Of a DNA stretch of 64,000 nt, positions 17,744 through 26,680 are shown in pieces. The stretch's first letter is position 1. Each line of letters opens with the position of its first letter. The notes beneath the pieces were generated by a model. The model had not been told where the DNA came from and made no database searches. It was given only the letters and a program-made list of their open reading frames with translations. Made by a program: the position numbers and the translations under genes. The stretch is from Hyphomicrobium_A sp964493785. GTDB taxonomy: Bacteria; Pseudomonadota; Alphaproteobacteria; Rhizobiales; Hyphomicrobiaceae. The stretch lies in NCBI GenBank assembly GCA_964493785.1, contig CAZBPM010000013.1, forward strand, positions 1 through 64,000, read 5' to 3'.

Positions 17744-18997
17744 TCAAATCCTCACGCCAGACGCGACCCAGAGTATATTCCCCGCGCCATGGACTTTCTG
17801 GCGCACCTTAAAACGATCGAAAAGAGATCCGTATCTTTCTTTTACTTCGTCCGCCGTCGCGAAAATACGCAAATGACCGAAACTGTTGAAATTGGGCACC
17901 GAGAAGACAACGAATTTACCGCTCTCAATGGGCTGCAAAACCTCGATGTCTAATGCCACGTGTTCCAACACCTCGGTGCAGACGACTGCATCGAAAGGCT
18001 CGAATTGGCGATAATCATTCACCGGCAGCGTTAGCTCCGAAAATCCCAGAGCAGGATACAACTCTTTTCCCCGCGCCACTGCCACTGCGCTAAAATCAAC
18101 GCCATGATAGCGGACTTCCGGAAGCAATTCTGCGACGCATCCCGCGAATTGCCCCGGACCACAGCCGAGATCCAGAATTGATTTCGAGCCATTGGATTTC
18201 AACAAATCACATATCTCAATCCAAACGTTTGCGTAAACGCTGCCGCGCCACGGCTCCCTATATCCGCCAGGCGCCTGATAGACGTCGTCATAAAAGCCCG
18301 CGGTCGCTTCCCCGCTATCCTCGCCAGTCGATGACAGTCGCCGTCCGAGATCGGCAAGCATTGCCTCGATCTTAGGAGAAGGACTGATACCATACGCACG
18401 TTGCAGGACAGTCTGCGCTTCTTCCAACCGCCCGAGCCGCATTTCGCAATTCGCTAGATTGACCAGCCACGGAGCCTTAGCCGTCCCATCCACCGCACGC
18501 CTCAGTTGCACCGCGGCTTCCGCGAACTTTTCTTGATGCATTAGCGCACGCGCAAGCGACGCCCGTGGCGCGCCTTGCGAAGGAGCAGAAGTGACCGCCC
18601 TTTCGTAAAAGCCCTGCGCGAGCTTCCACTCTGCGCGCTCCCGATGAGTGTCTCCCTTGAGCCTCAGCAAGCGCCAATCCTGGGACCCTACGGCGAGCCC
18701 ACGATCAACCCACGCTTCCGCGGCTGCATGCAGGGACAGGGCCCGCGCAGCCTTGTAGGCGACGACACATATCTGTGGCCGTCGCATTCCAACGGCCCAG
18801 GAAAGCTCGCTCAACCCGAGCGCTGCCTGATACTTGCCGTAGTCGACGGCAGACCCAAGTTTCGACGCCACGGATGATGAGCTTACAGCTGCCACAGTGT
18901 CTGGCTCTCCAAGATTATTTCGCCCCAGTCGATCACCGCTTACGTGTGATCCTAACCTAGAGCAGCCCGCAAAAAGTGTAGTGGATGCTTCCTGCAA
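17744..18997 (-). CDS. Class I SAM-dependent methyltransferase with N-terminal TPR-like region
   Basis: A 417-residue protein. Residues about 75-220 show TPR-like helical repeats (LARALMHQEKFAEAAVQLRR; LANCEMRLGRLEEAQTVLQR). The C-terminal half is a Rossmann methyltransferase with motif I ILDLGCGPGQF at 274-284, YHGVDFS as the acidic-loop strand, and VCTEVLEHV as motif II. The acceptor is unknown. The neighbouring glycosyltransferase and amino-sugar genes suggest a glycan or lipid-linked sugar. It is divergent from the glycosyltransferase. The 40 or so residues before the TPR region look poorly conserved, so the true start may be internal. Base composition looks less GC-rich than the core genes. 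Confidence 0.85.
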   Translation of the reverse strand: MQEASTTLFAGCSRLGSHVSGDRLGRNNLGEPDTVAAVSSSSVASKLGSAVDYGKYQAALGLSELSWAVGMRRPQICVVAYKAARALSLHAAAEAWVDRGLAVGSQDWRLLRLKGDTHRERAEWKLAQGFYERAVTSAPSQGAPRASLARALMHQEKFAEAAVQLRRAVDGTAKAPWLVNLANCEMRLGRLEEAQTVLQRAYGISPSPKIEAMLADLGRRLSSTGEDSGEATAGFYDDVYQAPGGYREPWRGSVYANVWIEICDLLKSNGSKSILDLGCGPGQFAGCVAELLPEVRYHGVDFSAVAVARGKELYPALGFSELTLPVNDYRQFEPFDAVVCTEVLEHVALDIEVLQPIESGKFVVFSVPNFNSFGHLRIFATADEVKERYGSLFDRFKVRQKVHGAGNILWVASGVRI

Positions 18998-19001
18998 CGC
19001 G

Positions 19002-19031
19002 TTGACCTATCGATAGCAATACGTCTATCTG
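19002..19031 (+). promoter_or_regulatory. Likely sigma-70 type promoter for the glycosyltransferase operon
   Basis: TTGACC (19002-19007), an 18-base spacer and TATCTG (19026-19031) lie in the 85-base divergent gap between the methyltransferase and the glycosyltransferase. This is close to the alphaproteobacterial housekeeping pattern and would leave a leader of about 45 bases. Confidence 0.45.
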
Positions 19032-19082
19032 GACCCACCCTATCCGTTCATATAGGCCATTCATAACAGCGGGGGTGGATCC

Positions 19083-20495
19083 GTGCATGCAATCCACTTA
19101 AATTATCACGAGGTCACAAAGGACCCCCGCGTTCTCAAGGAATGTGAATCCCTCGCGCAATCGGGAGTAGAGATTACTGTCGTCTGCGCGCAACTTGAGA
19201 ATGCGAGCCCAACGGAACAATTCGGCGATTTAAAAATAAGGCGAATAGACTGGCAGCGCAGCGATCAACTTAAGCGCGCCGATCTGAATAGATGGACGGC
19301 TTTTCGCCGATCAATGCCGCACATTCGCAAGCGGTTCGCGCGCATCCCCACAATGAACGCTGTTAGACGCGTAATGGCCAAATACAGCGTTCGCGGGGCG
19401 AGCAAGCCAGGTCAACCTCGTCTCGCACCAACTCCGGCTCTGCCCCGCCTCGCCGGCATTCTCTCGAAGATAACGCGCACCGCCAGTGGCGAGCGCAGCC
19501 TCTACCAGGCGGCCGCGTTTCTGTTTGACCACAACATGCGCAACCTCTCCTTCGAGGCTCCGGTTCACCTCGTCCACGCGCACGACATCTACACACTGCC
19601 TGCGGGCGTCATGCTGTCCCAAAGGCTCCGTGTCCCCCTCGTCTACGACGCCCATGAGTTCGAGATCGAGAGAGCGTCGAAAATGCCCCTGGAAGGCAAC
19701 GCAATGGTCGACGCAATCGAGCGAGATTGCCTTGAGCATGTTGATGCGCTGATCACCGTCTCCGAGGGACTGAAGAAGTTGTATGCCAAACGATATGCCC
19801 GCCGCGAGCCCGTAGTGGTATTCAACGCGCCGGTCATCACCATCGACGACTATCCCGAACCTGACCCCGACCGCCGCAGAGAATTCAGGGCAGCTCTTGG
19901 CGTCGACGACGCAACCCCGCTCATCGCCTACACCGGACATGTGCTCAAGGAGCAGCGCGGGCTCGACAGGGTCGTCGAAGCGTTGGCATTTCTCCCCGCC
20001 TATCACCTTGTCGTGCTGGGCCAGCGTCATCAAAGAAACGATGCGCATCTTCTAGATGTCGCGGCCGAGGGTGGGGTCGTCGATCGCGTTCACCTCCTGG
20101 CGCCGGTGCATCACAGCCTCGTCGCGCCAACGATACGGTCGTGCGACGTTGCTGTCGTTCCGTTCCAAGATGCCACGCTCAGCTATCGCCATGCGATGCC
20201 CAACAAGCTGTTTGAAGCGATCTTCTCAGGCCTGCCCGTGTGCGTCTCCAATCTCCCTGACATGCGCGAATTCGTAGACTTGCTCGGCCGCGGCCGCTCT
20301 ATGGACCAAACGAGCCCCAAGGACATCGCCACTACCCTCGCCTACCTCTACGACCATCGCGACGACTACAGGATGGATCGCGAGGCATGGGCCCGCCTTG
20401 TCCGCGGCCACAGCTGGAGCGCGCAAGTCGAAAAGCTGTCTGCCCTCTATCACAACCTCGTGCCACCTGCCCAATTGCACGCGCGGCACGCCTAG
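19083..20495 (+). CDS. Glycosyltransferase, GT-B fold (GT4-like)
   Basis: A 470-residue sugar transferase. The N-terminal domain begins MHAIHLNYHEVTKDPRVLKE, with KEC and HDIYTLPAG loops facing the acceptor. The C-terminal nucleotide-sugar domain starts near residue 270 (LIAYTGHVLKEQRGLD). The donor-site region MPNKLFEAIFSGLPVCVSN near 380 is typical of retaining GT4 enzymes. Start is the GTG at 19083, with GGGGGTGG six bases before it. Donor and acceptor are unknown. With wlbABC-like genes directly downstream, it may transfer the 2,3-diamino sugar they make into a surface polysaccharide. Confidence 0.88.
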   Translation: MHAIHLNYHEVTKDPRVLKECESLAQSGVEITVVCAQLENASPTEQFGDLKIRRIDWQRSDQLKRADLNRWTAFRRSMPHIRKRFARIPTMNAVRRVMAKYSVRGASKPGQPRLAPTPALPRLAGILSKITRTASGERSLYQAAAFLFDHNMRNLSFEAPVHLVHAHDIYTLPAGVMLSQRLRVPLVYDAHEFEIERASKMPLEGNAMVDAIERDCLEHVDALITVSEGLKKLYAKRYARREPVVVFNAPVITIDDYPEPDPDRRREFRAALGVDDATPLIAYTGHVLKEQRGLDRVVEALAFLPAYHLVVLGQRHQRNDAHLLDVAAEGGVVDRVHLLAPVHHSLVAPTIRSCDVAVVPFQDATLSYRHAMPNKLFEAIFSGLPVCVSNLPDMREFVDLLGRGRSMDQTSPKDIATTLAYLYDHRDDYRMDREAWARLVRGHSWSAQVEKLSALYHNLVPPAQLHARHA

Positions 20496-20526
20496 AAAAT
20501 AGCAACGTTGAAAGCGCGTTCACATC

Positions 20527-21636
20527 ATGGATGCTCAAGCACAGTCGAGCCTTCGTTTCGCCCTCGTCGGATGCGGACGAATTGCCGTCCGCCATTCCCA
20601 ACTTCTCGGCGAAAACCAGATACCTGGCGCAGTTCTTTGTGCGGTCTGCGACATCGACCTCGACCGCGCCAAGGCAATCTCCGCGAAATACAATGTCCCC
20701 GCTTATGCCGACATGCACGCGATGATGCGCGAAGCGGACCCCGACGTCGTCGTGGTGCTTACTGAGAGCGGAAAGCACGCAGCGCATACCATCGAGCTGA
20801 GCCGCTATGGCAAAGACATCGTCGTCGAGAAGCCGATGGCGCTTCAGCTCCGCGATGCAGACCGGATGATCGAGGCCTGTGACCGCAACAACGTCAAACT
20901 TTTCGTCGTGAAGCAGAACCGCTTCAACGTGCCGGTGGTGAAGCTCCGCCAGGCTTTGGAAGCAAACCGCTTCGGAAAACTGGTCATGGGCACCGTGCGC
21001 GTCCGTTGGTGCCGTGACCAGGCCTACTACGACCAGGCCGCATGGCGCGGCACCTGGGCACTGGACGGCGGCGTCCTCACCAATCAGGCGAGCCACCACA
21101 TCGACCTTCTCGAATGGATGATGGGCAACGTGGCGAAGGTTTCCGCCATGACAGCGCGACAGCTCGTCGACATCGAGGCCGAAGACACTGCCGTCGTCAT
21201 TCTGGAATTCACCAGCGGCGCGCTCGGCATCATCGAGGCGACCACCGCCGCGCGTCCCACGGATCTGGAAGGCTCGCTCTCGGTCCTCGGCGAACACGGT
21301 ACCGTCGAAATCGGCGGCTTCGCAGTCAACGAGCTCAAGACCTGGAAGTTCACCAACAGCGAACCTGACGACGCCGACGTGCTTTCGCAGTATTCGGTAA
21401 ATCCGCCCAACGTCTACGGCTTCGGCCATCACGCCTATTATCAGCACGTCGTGAAGGCCATTCGCGAGGGCGGCCCAAACCTGGTCGACGGCCTCGCCGG
21501 CCGGCGCAGCCTCGAGCTGATCAACGCCATCTATGAATCGGTAGAAACCGGCCGCACCGTGCCGCTCCGCTTTTCGCCGAAGTTCTCCCGACTCGGCCGC
21601 AACGAGCCGGGCGTGCCGGAGCTCGTCCGTGGCTAG
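20527..21636 (+). CDS. wlbA: Gfo/Idh/MocA oxidoreductase, WlbA/WbpB-like UDP-GlcNAcA 3-dehydrogenase
   Basis: A 369-residue NAD-dependent dehydrogenase. The Rossmann loop is ALVGCGRIAVRH near the N-terminus. The family lysine lies in IVVEKPMAL (about residue 102), and the C-terminal domain shows YYDQAAWRGTWALDGG and LTNQASHHIDLLEWMMG. From memory those last two motifs match WlbA, which oxidises C3 of UDP-N-acetylglucosaminuronate, better than a generic Gfo/Idh protein. The next two genes encode the expected acetyltransferase and aminotransferase, which strengthens the assignment. The gene overlaps the next by eight bases. Confidence 0.83.
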   Translation: MDAQAQSSLRFALVGCGRIAVRHSQLLGENQIPGAVLCAVCDIDLDRAKAISAKYNVPAYADMHAMMREADPDVVVVLTESGKHAAHTIELSRYGKDIVVEKPMALQLRDADRMIEACDRNNVKLFVVKQNRFNVPVVKLRQALEANRFGKLVMGTVRVRWCRDQAYYDQAAWRGTWALDGGVLTNQASHHIDLLEWMMGNVAKVSAMTARQLVDIEAEDTAVVILEFTSGALGIIEATTAARPTDLEGSLSVLGEHGTVEIGGFAVNELKTWKFTNSEPDDADVLSQYSVNPPNVYGFGHHAYYQHVVKAIREGGPNLVDGLAGRRSLELINAIYESVETGRTVPLRFSPKFSRLGRNEPGVPELVRG

Positions 21637-22126
21637 CACCCCGGCGCGCATCATCGATGTCGGCATCAAGGACGTAACTTTCGGACGCAACGTCACGGTC
21701 GTTGCCCCGGCAAACCTCTACGGCTGCACGCTCGGAGATGACGTCTTCGTCGGCCCCTTCGTCGAGATCCAATCCGGGGTCCAAATCGGCGACCGATGCC
21801 GCATTCAGTCCCACAGTTTCATCTGCGAACTCGTCACCATAGGCCGTGACTGCTTCATCGCCCACGGCGTGATGTTCGTGAACGACCGCTTTTCGACGGG
21901 CGGGCCGGCGCGCGGACGCAAGGAGTTGTGGGGTTCCACCGAAGTAGGCGACCGTGTCTCCATCGGGTCGAACGCGACGATACTCCCCGTCAGAATTTGC
22001 GCCGACGTCGTGATCGGCGCTGGGGCGGTCGTCACCAAGGACATCCTCGAACCCGCAATCTACGCAGGCAACCCGGCGGTCAAGGTCCGCGACCTGCCGC
22101 AGCCCGGACAAGGGAAACGCCCATGA
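21629..22126 (+). CDS. wlbB: Left-handed beta-helix N-acetyltransferase, WlbB/WbpD-like
   Basis: A 165-residue hexapeptide-repeat acyltransferase. Imperfect [LIV]GxxxF-type coils run through the protein (LGDDVFVGPFVEIQSG, VGDRVSIGSNATILP, ICADVVIGAGAVVTKD). The C-terminal IYAGNPAVKVRDL is the usual ending. In the Wlb/Wbp pathway this enzyme acetylates the 3-amino group of UDP-GlcNAc(3NH2)A. The GTG start overlaps the wlbA-like stop, and its own stop overlaps the next ATG (ATGA). The three genes are therefore one coupled unit. Confidence 0.83.
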   Translation: MASTPARIIDVGIKDVTFGRNVTVVAPANLYGCTLGDDVFVGPFVEIQSGVQIGDRCRIQSHSFICELVTIGRDCFIAHGVMFVNDRFSTGGPARGRKELWGSTEVGDRVSIGSNATILPVRICADVVIGAGAVVTKDILEPAIYAGNPAVKVRDLPQPGQGKRP

Positions 22127-23268
22127 TCCCGCTCAACGATCTAAAGCTGCATCACGAGTCACTGCAGCCTGCACTCGATGCCGCCATTGCAGAGGTAATA
22201 CGGGATTCATCGTTCATCCGTGGCCCGCACGTCGAAGCATTTGAGTCGGCCTACGCTGCTTTGACAGGACGGCGCCACACCGTTTCCTGCGCCGACGGAA
22301 CATCCGCACTCTACATCGCGATGCACGCGCTCGGACTGCAGCCCGGCGATGAGGTCATCGTTCCGGGCATGTCCTGGATCTCGACCAGCGAGACCGTCAC
22401 GCAGGCAGGCGGGACAGTTCGCTTTTGTGACATCACGTCGGATACCAACGTCCTGGATCCCAGTTTGATCGAGGCGGCGATCTCGCCGAACACTGTCGGC
22501 ATCATCCCGGTACATCTCTACGGCCACCCCGCGCCCATGCCGGAAATCATGGAGATCGCAGCACGGCACGGTCTTTGGGTCATTGAGGATTGCGCCCAGG
22601 CGCACCTCGCCACGATCAACGGCCGCATGGTCGGCAGTTTTGGCGTTGCCGCCACCTATTCGTTCTACCCGGGCAAGAACCTGGGAGCCATGGGCGATGC
22701 GGGTGCAATCACCACGGACGATCCGCAACTTGCTCGCAACATGGCCATGTACGCACGTCATGGCGGCCTCACCAAAGGCGATCACCGCATCGAGGGCATC
22801 AACAGCCGGCTCGACGGCATCCAGGCCGCGGTCTTGAACGTGAAGCTCCCGCACCTCGCCGGTTGGACCGAACGCAGGCGCGAGATTGCCGACATGTATA
22901 CCGCCCGCCTCGCATCGATTCCCGGCATCTCGGTGCCCACGATCGATGCGCGATGCGCACCAGTCTGGCACTTATACGTCATCAAACACGCAGAGCGTGC
23001 GGCCCTCGCCAAGCACCTGGCCGATCTCGGCATCCAGACCGCGATCAACTACCCGGTCGCTCTCCCGTTTTTGCCCTGCTACGAAAGGTTCGGGCACACC
23101 CCGACCGATTTTCCGAACAGCTTCAGTCTCCAGTCGAACTGCCTGTCATTGCCGATCTACCCGGAAATGACCGACGCGCAGGTCGCCCGAGTTTGCGACG
23201 CCGTCAGAGGCTTCCACGATCGCTCGACGAGCGAAGAGGCCCGCGAAACGCCTATGCTGCCGAGCTAA
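22123..23268 (+). CDS. wlbC: DegT/DnrJ/EryC1/StrS aminotransferase, WlbC/WbpE-like
   Basis: A 381-residue PLP-dependent sugar aminotransferase. The internal-aldimine lysine is K185 in SFYPGKNLGAMGDAG. SCADGTSALYIAM (55-67) binds the cofactor phosphate, and EDCAQAH (155-161) holds the pyridine-binding Asp region. In the Wlb/Wbp pathway it installs the 3-amino group on the 3-keto sugar. ATG 22123 overlaps the previous stop by four bases and gives the canonical MIPLNDLKLHHE. A longer upstream frame is only overlap with wlbB. Confidence 0.88.
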   Translation: MIPLNDLKLHHESLQPALDAAIAEVIRDSSFIRGPHVEAFESAYAALTGRRHTVSCADGTSALYIAMHALGLQPGDEVIVPGMSWISTSETVTQAGGTVRFCDITSDTNVLDPSLIEAAISPNTVGIIPVHLYGHPAPMPEIMEIAARHGLWVIEDCAQAHLATINGRMVGSFGVAATYSFYPGKNLGAMGDAGAITTDDPQLARNMAMYARHGGLTKGDHRIEGINSRLDGIQAAVLNVKLPHLAGWTERRREIADMYTARLASIPGISVPTIDARCAPVWHLYVIKHAERAALAKHLADLGIQTAINYPVALPFLPCYERFGHTPTDFPNSFSLQSNCLSLPIYPEMTDAQVARVCDAVRGFHDRSTSEEARETPMLPS

Positions 23269-23286
23269 TCGTCCGGCACAATCACC

Positions 23287-24684
23287 CTAGTCCGGATGGA
23301 AGTCCTCGGCCCGCGGATCCTCGACCTTGACGCCCGTCGCGCGGTTGATAGCCATCGTCACTGCCCACAACACCACCCCGAGACCCAGCAGCATTGCCGC
23401 GATGACGTACTGCTGCGGATCGCGGCCCGTCCACGGCCCGACTAGAAACCCGCTCGTTATCGCGCCGAGCACCGCAACGACGGTCGGCGTGCGGAAATGT
23501 TTGTGCTCCACCGTATCCTTGCGAAGCACCAGGACAGCAACGTTCACCACCGTGAACACGGCCAGCAGCAGCAGCGCCGTCGTCCCGCCCAGCGCGGGCA
23601 CCTCGCCCACGAAGGTGATGAGCGCGAACGCGAGCAATGTCGTGAATGCGATCGCGATGTAGGGCGTGCGCCGCCCCGCGTGCACCCGCCCCAGCGCTGG
23701 CGGCAGCACGTGCTCTCGGCTCATGCCGTAGAGCAGCCGGCTTGCCATCAGCATGTTGATCAGCGCGCTGTTGGCGACGGCGAACATCGTGATGATCCCG
23801 AAGATGCCGAGCGGGAAGCCGGGCGCACCGGCCTGCACGACTTTCAAAAGTGGCGTCTCCCCCTCGCCCAATTCCGCAGGGGGCACGAGCGCGATCGCCG
23901 AGATCGACACCAGTACATAGACGACGCCAGTGATCACGAGCCCGGTCAGCAGTACCTTGGGAAAGATGCGGCTTGGGTCCTTGGTCTCCTCCGCCATGTT
24001 GACGGAATCCTCAAAGCCCACCATCGCGAAGAACGCCAGCGTCGTACCCGCGATCACCGCCCAGAACGCGCCGCCGTCGTCTCCCGCCTTGAACTCCAGC
24101 GCGCGCGAAAGATCACCCGTCCCGGCACCGATCGCCCACAAACCGATCAAGATGATCAGCAGCAACCCCGACAGCTCCACCACCGTCAGCAGGACGTTGA
24201 GCTTCACGCTTTCGCCCACGCCACGGAAGTTGATTGCGGCCACGCCTGCCATGAACAGCAGGCCGACCAGAGTCACGCCCCAGCCGCTCAACCCCAACCC
24301 TAAAGAATCGGAGAAATTCGCTGCAAACGCTCGCGACGCCGTTGATGCCGAGGTGATCCCCGAGCACATCACCGCAAACGCGATGATGAAGGTCACGAAG
24401 TGAATCTTGAATGCGCGGTGCGCATAGAGTGCGGCTCCAGCCGCGCGCGGGTACTTCGTCACCAGCTCGAGGTAGCTGAACGCCGTCAGCGCCGCCACGA
24501 CGAACGCGACGACAAACGGCAACCACACCGCCCCGCCTACGTGCTGCGCGACTTTGCCCGTCAGCGCATAGATGCCTGTCCCGAGGATGTCGCCGACGAT
24601 AAACAGCAGCAGCAGCCACGGCCCCATCACCCGGTGTAGCGATGGCTCGCCCTTCACCGTCCCGCTCTCATCCCTGCCGGCCAT
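23287..24684 (-). CDS. APC superfamily amino acid permease
   Basis: A 465-residue inner-membrane transporter with about 12 hydrophobic helices. The first (GPWLLLLFIVGDILGTGIY) carries the GxGIY loop that binds the amino-acid carboxylate in APC proteins. GFEDSVNMAEETKDPSRIFP is the conserved segment after TM6. The most similar known groups are cationic amino acid and YhdG-type carriers, but the substrate cannot be settled. The start at 24684 (MAGRDESG) has a purine-rich GAGAGGG just upstream; an in-frame start at 24723 would add 13 residues. It converges on the wlbC-like gene and marks the return to core-like sequence. Confidence 0.92.
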   Translation of the reverse strand: MAGRDESGTVKGEPSLHRVMGPWLLLLFIVGDILGTGIYALTGKVAQHVGGAVWLPFVVAFVVAALTAFSYLELVTKYPRAAGAALYAHRAFKIHFVTFIIAFAVMCSGITSASTASRAFAANFSDSLGLGLSGWGVTLVGLLFMAGVAAINFRGVGESVKLNVLLTVVELSGLLLIILIGLWAIGAGTGDLSRALEFKAGDDGGAFWAVIAGTTLAFFAMVGFEDSVNMAEETKDPSRIFPKVLLTGLVITGVVYVLVSISAIALVPPAELGEGETPLLKVVQAGAPGFPLGIFGIITMFAVANSALINMLMASRLLYGMSREHVLPPALGRVHAGRRTPYIAIAFTTLLAFALITFVGEVPALGGTTALLLLAVFTVVNVAVLVLRKDTVEHKHFRTPTVVAVLGAITSGFLVGPWTGRDPQQYVIAAMLLGLGVVLWAVTMAINRATGVKVEDPRAEDFHPD

Positions 24685-24781
24685 CGCGCCCTCTCTCTGC
24701 AACATCGAGGAGTGTGGCCGCACAACCGCAACGGCGCAACCGCGGATGGCGCCGTGATTTTAGGCATATCGCTACGCGCGC

Positions 24782-24817
24782 AAAAAAGCCGGCGCTCGCA
24801 CAAGTGCGAACGCCGGC
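24782..24817 (-). terminator. Rho-independent terminator of the DEAD-box helicase gene
   Basis: On the minus strand, GCCGGCG and CGCCGGC flank an inner GCAC/GTGC stem and are followed by six T (24787-24782). This lies about 30 bases after the helicase stop. Confidence 0.8.
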
Positions 24818-24847
24818 GAACTGTTAGCGCTCTAGACGGTCCGCCGA

Positions 24848-26371
24848 TCAGCGGCCGTCGGAGGCACTGCGCGGCATGCCACGGAACCCACCGTTCGGCT
24901 TACCCGAGCGGCCGGCGTTGCCGCGGCCCGGTCCGGCTGAGCGTTGCGCCTGACCGGGCTTACCCGGCCGATTTCCGGCGCGCACGTCGCTGCGATGCTC
25001 CTGCTGTCTGCCAGCCGAACCATTGGATTCGCCTGGCGTACGGTCCTGCGCAGGACGACCGCCACTGCGATGACCCGCGCTGTGGCCATTCGAACTGGCA
25101 CCATGCGAGCGGCTTGCGCCGCTCTTCTGTTGCGGACGCTGGTGCGGATGGCGGGAACCGCGCTCCCCACTTCCACCGCCAGCAACAGCTACCAGAGTGG
25201 CATCACCCGTACGGTTAGATGCCGGGATCGTCTGCCGTGTCGTGCGCTCGATGTCGCGCAGGAAATCACGCTCATCGCCCGCGCACAGAGAGATCGCAAC
25301 GCCTTCAGCACCGGCACGTGCCGTGCGTCCGATGCGATGCACGTAGCTTTCTGGAATGTTCGGCAGCTCGAAATTGACGACGTGCGACACCTCGTCGATA
25401 TCGATTCCGCGCGCAGCAATGTCCGTCGCAATGAGCCCGCGGATACGCCCGTTGCGGAACTCCGCAAGCGCCCGTTCCCGTTGGCTCTGGCTCTTGTTGC
25501 CGTGAATGGCCGCGACCAGGATACCGGCCGCCTCGAGGTGGCGTGCCACCTTGTCGGCACCGCGCTTGGTACGCGTAAACACGATCGTGCGCGTGAGCTC
25601 GGGATTGCGGAACAGCTCGACGAGCAGCGCGCTCTTCTTCTGCTGCTCGACATGGATGACGCTCTGGCGCACGCGGTCCGCGGTCTTGGCGACAGGCGTC
25701 ACCTGCACACGCATGGGATCGCGCAGCATCTCGGCAGCAAGAGCGCCGATCTCGCGCGGCATCGTTGCCGAGAAGAACAGGCTCTGCCGGCGCTGGGACG
25801 TCTTGCCGAGGATCTTACGGATGGGCTGAATGAAGCCCATGTCGAGCATCTGGTCGGCCTCGTCCAGCACCACGATCTCGGTGCCGGACAGATCGACGTT
25901 CCGCTGATCGAGGTGATCGATCAGACGGCCCGGTGTCGCCACCAGAACGTCGACGCCATTCTTCATGGCATTGACCTGGGGGCGGATCGGCATGCCGCCG
26001 AACATCACTGCGACCGTCAGGCCAGTGTGCTTGCCGTACGTGCGGAAGCTCGTTGCGATCTGCATCGCCAGTTCGCGCGTCGGCGACAGGATGAGCGCAC
26101 GTGCGCCACCCCGCAGAGGAGCACGGCGCGAGCCCGCGAGACGATGCAGGATCGGCAAAGCGAACGCCGCCGTTTTGCCGGTGCCGGTCTGAGCGATGCC
26201 CATGAGGTCACGCCCGGCCATGACGCCGGGGATGGCCTGGGCCTGAATTGGGGTTGGAGTTGTGTAACCCTCGGCCGAGAGCGCCTTCATCAGCGCTGCG
26301 TCCAGTCCGAGATCGGTGAAAGAAGTGGTCGTGGTCGTCGAAGTTGTATCGTTCAAAAGCTGATCTTTCAT
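24848..26371 (-). CDS. DEAD-box ATP-dependent RNA helicase (RhlE-like)
   Basis: A 507-residue RNA helicase. It has the Q motif (SFTDLGLDAALMKAL and PTPIQAQAIP), motif I AQTGTGKTAAF, PTRELA, motif II DEAD in VLDEADQMLD, motif III SATMP, and HRIGRTARAG as motif VI. From about residue 400 it turns into a flexible Ser/Gly/His/Arg-rich tail, typical of RhlE-type enzymes that remodel ribosomal or structured RNA. A homopolymeric run (TSTTTTTS) follows the start. ATG 26371 gives the usual short leader, and the frame open to 26473 is unlikely to be translated. It ends in a strong terminator. Confidence 0.95.
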   Translation of the reverse strand: MKDQLLNDTTSTTTTTSFTDLGLDAALMKALSAEGYTTPTPIQAQAIPGVMAGRDLMGIAQTGTGKTAAFALPILHRLAGSRRAPLRGGARALILSPTRELAMQIATSFRTYGKHTGLTVAVMFGGMPIRPQVNAMKNGVDVLVATPGRLIDHLDQRNVDLSGTEIVVLDEADQMLDMGFIQPIRKILGKTSQRRQSLFFSATMPREIGALAAEMLRDPMRVQVTPVAKTADRVRQSVIHVEQQKKSALLVELFRNPELTRTIVFTRTKRGADKVARHLEAAGILVAAIHGNKSQSQRERALAEFRNGRIRGLIATDIAARGIDIDEVSHVVNFELPNIPESYVHRIGRTARAGAEGVAISLCAGDERDFLRDIERTTRQTIPASNRTGDATLVAVAGGGSGERGSRHPHQRPQQKSGASRSHGASSNGHSAGHRSGGRPAQDRTPGESNGSAGRQQEHRSDVRAGNRPGKPGQAQRSAGPGRGNAGRSGKPNGGFRGMPRSASDGR

Positions 26372-26680
26372 TTTATCTATGCCGAGCGCGCACGCGAAGG
26401 GCCAAGCGTAATGCTGGCCTGACGCGCGAACGCGGAGGTTCTCAAGAGAGCCCCGCGTGGCCTGGGCTATCAAATGGAAGGATGATCAGAAGCGCTCAAC
26501 AGGAGGATCAGCAAAAAGGCCAGATGGCCGAGACAAGCTGTCCGTTCACGCGGCTGGAGCGCCGATGGCCGCCCGGATTCGCCGAGCGATGCCCGTCATA
26601 TGGCATACTGCAGTGCAATAAGCAAGCGTGGCGCGAGCCCCCCGCGGCAACGCAAGCCAGCGGCCTGACGACCTAAGGCG
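26372..26680. other. 309-base intergenic stretch, no gene seen
   Basis: This lies upstream of the DEAD-box helicase and downstream of the small exported-protein gene at 26681 (both minus strand). It must hold the helicase promoter and leader. A plus-strand frame of 110 codons crosses it but overlaps the helicase start and has no protein-like character. I see no convincing hairpin or promoter. Confidence 0.6.

Noticed and set aside
17584..23290. Attachment-site duplication of the tRNA-Ser 3' end
   Set aside because: I looked for the GTTCGAATCCCACCCC-type sequence at the far edge of the sugar block and did not find a repeat, so I cannot claim att sites.
26344..26676. 110-codon plus-strand frame upstream of the DEAD-box gene
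   Set aside because: It overlaps the helicase start, has no signal, domain or ribosome site, and its composition is not protein-like.
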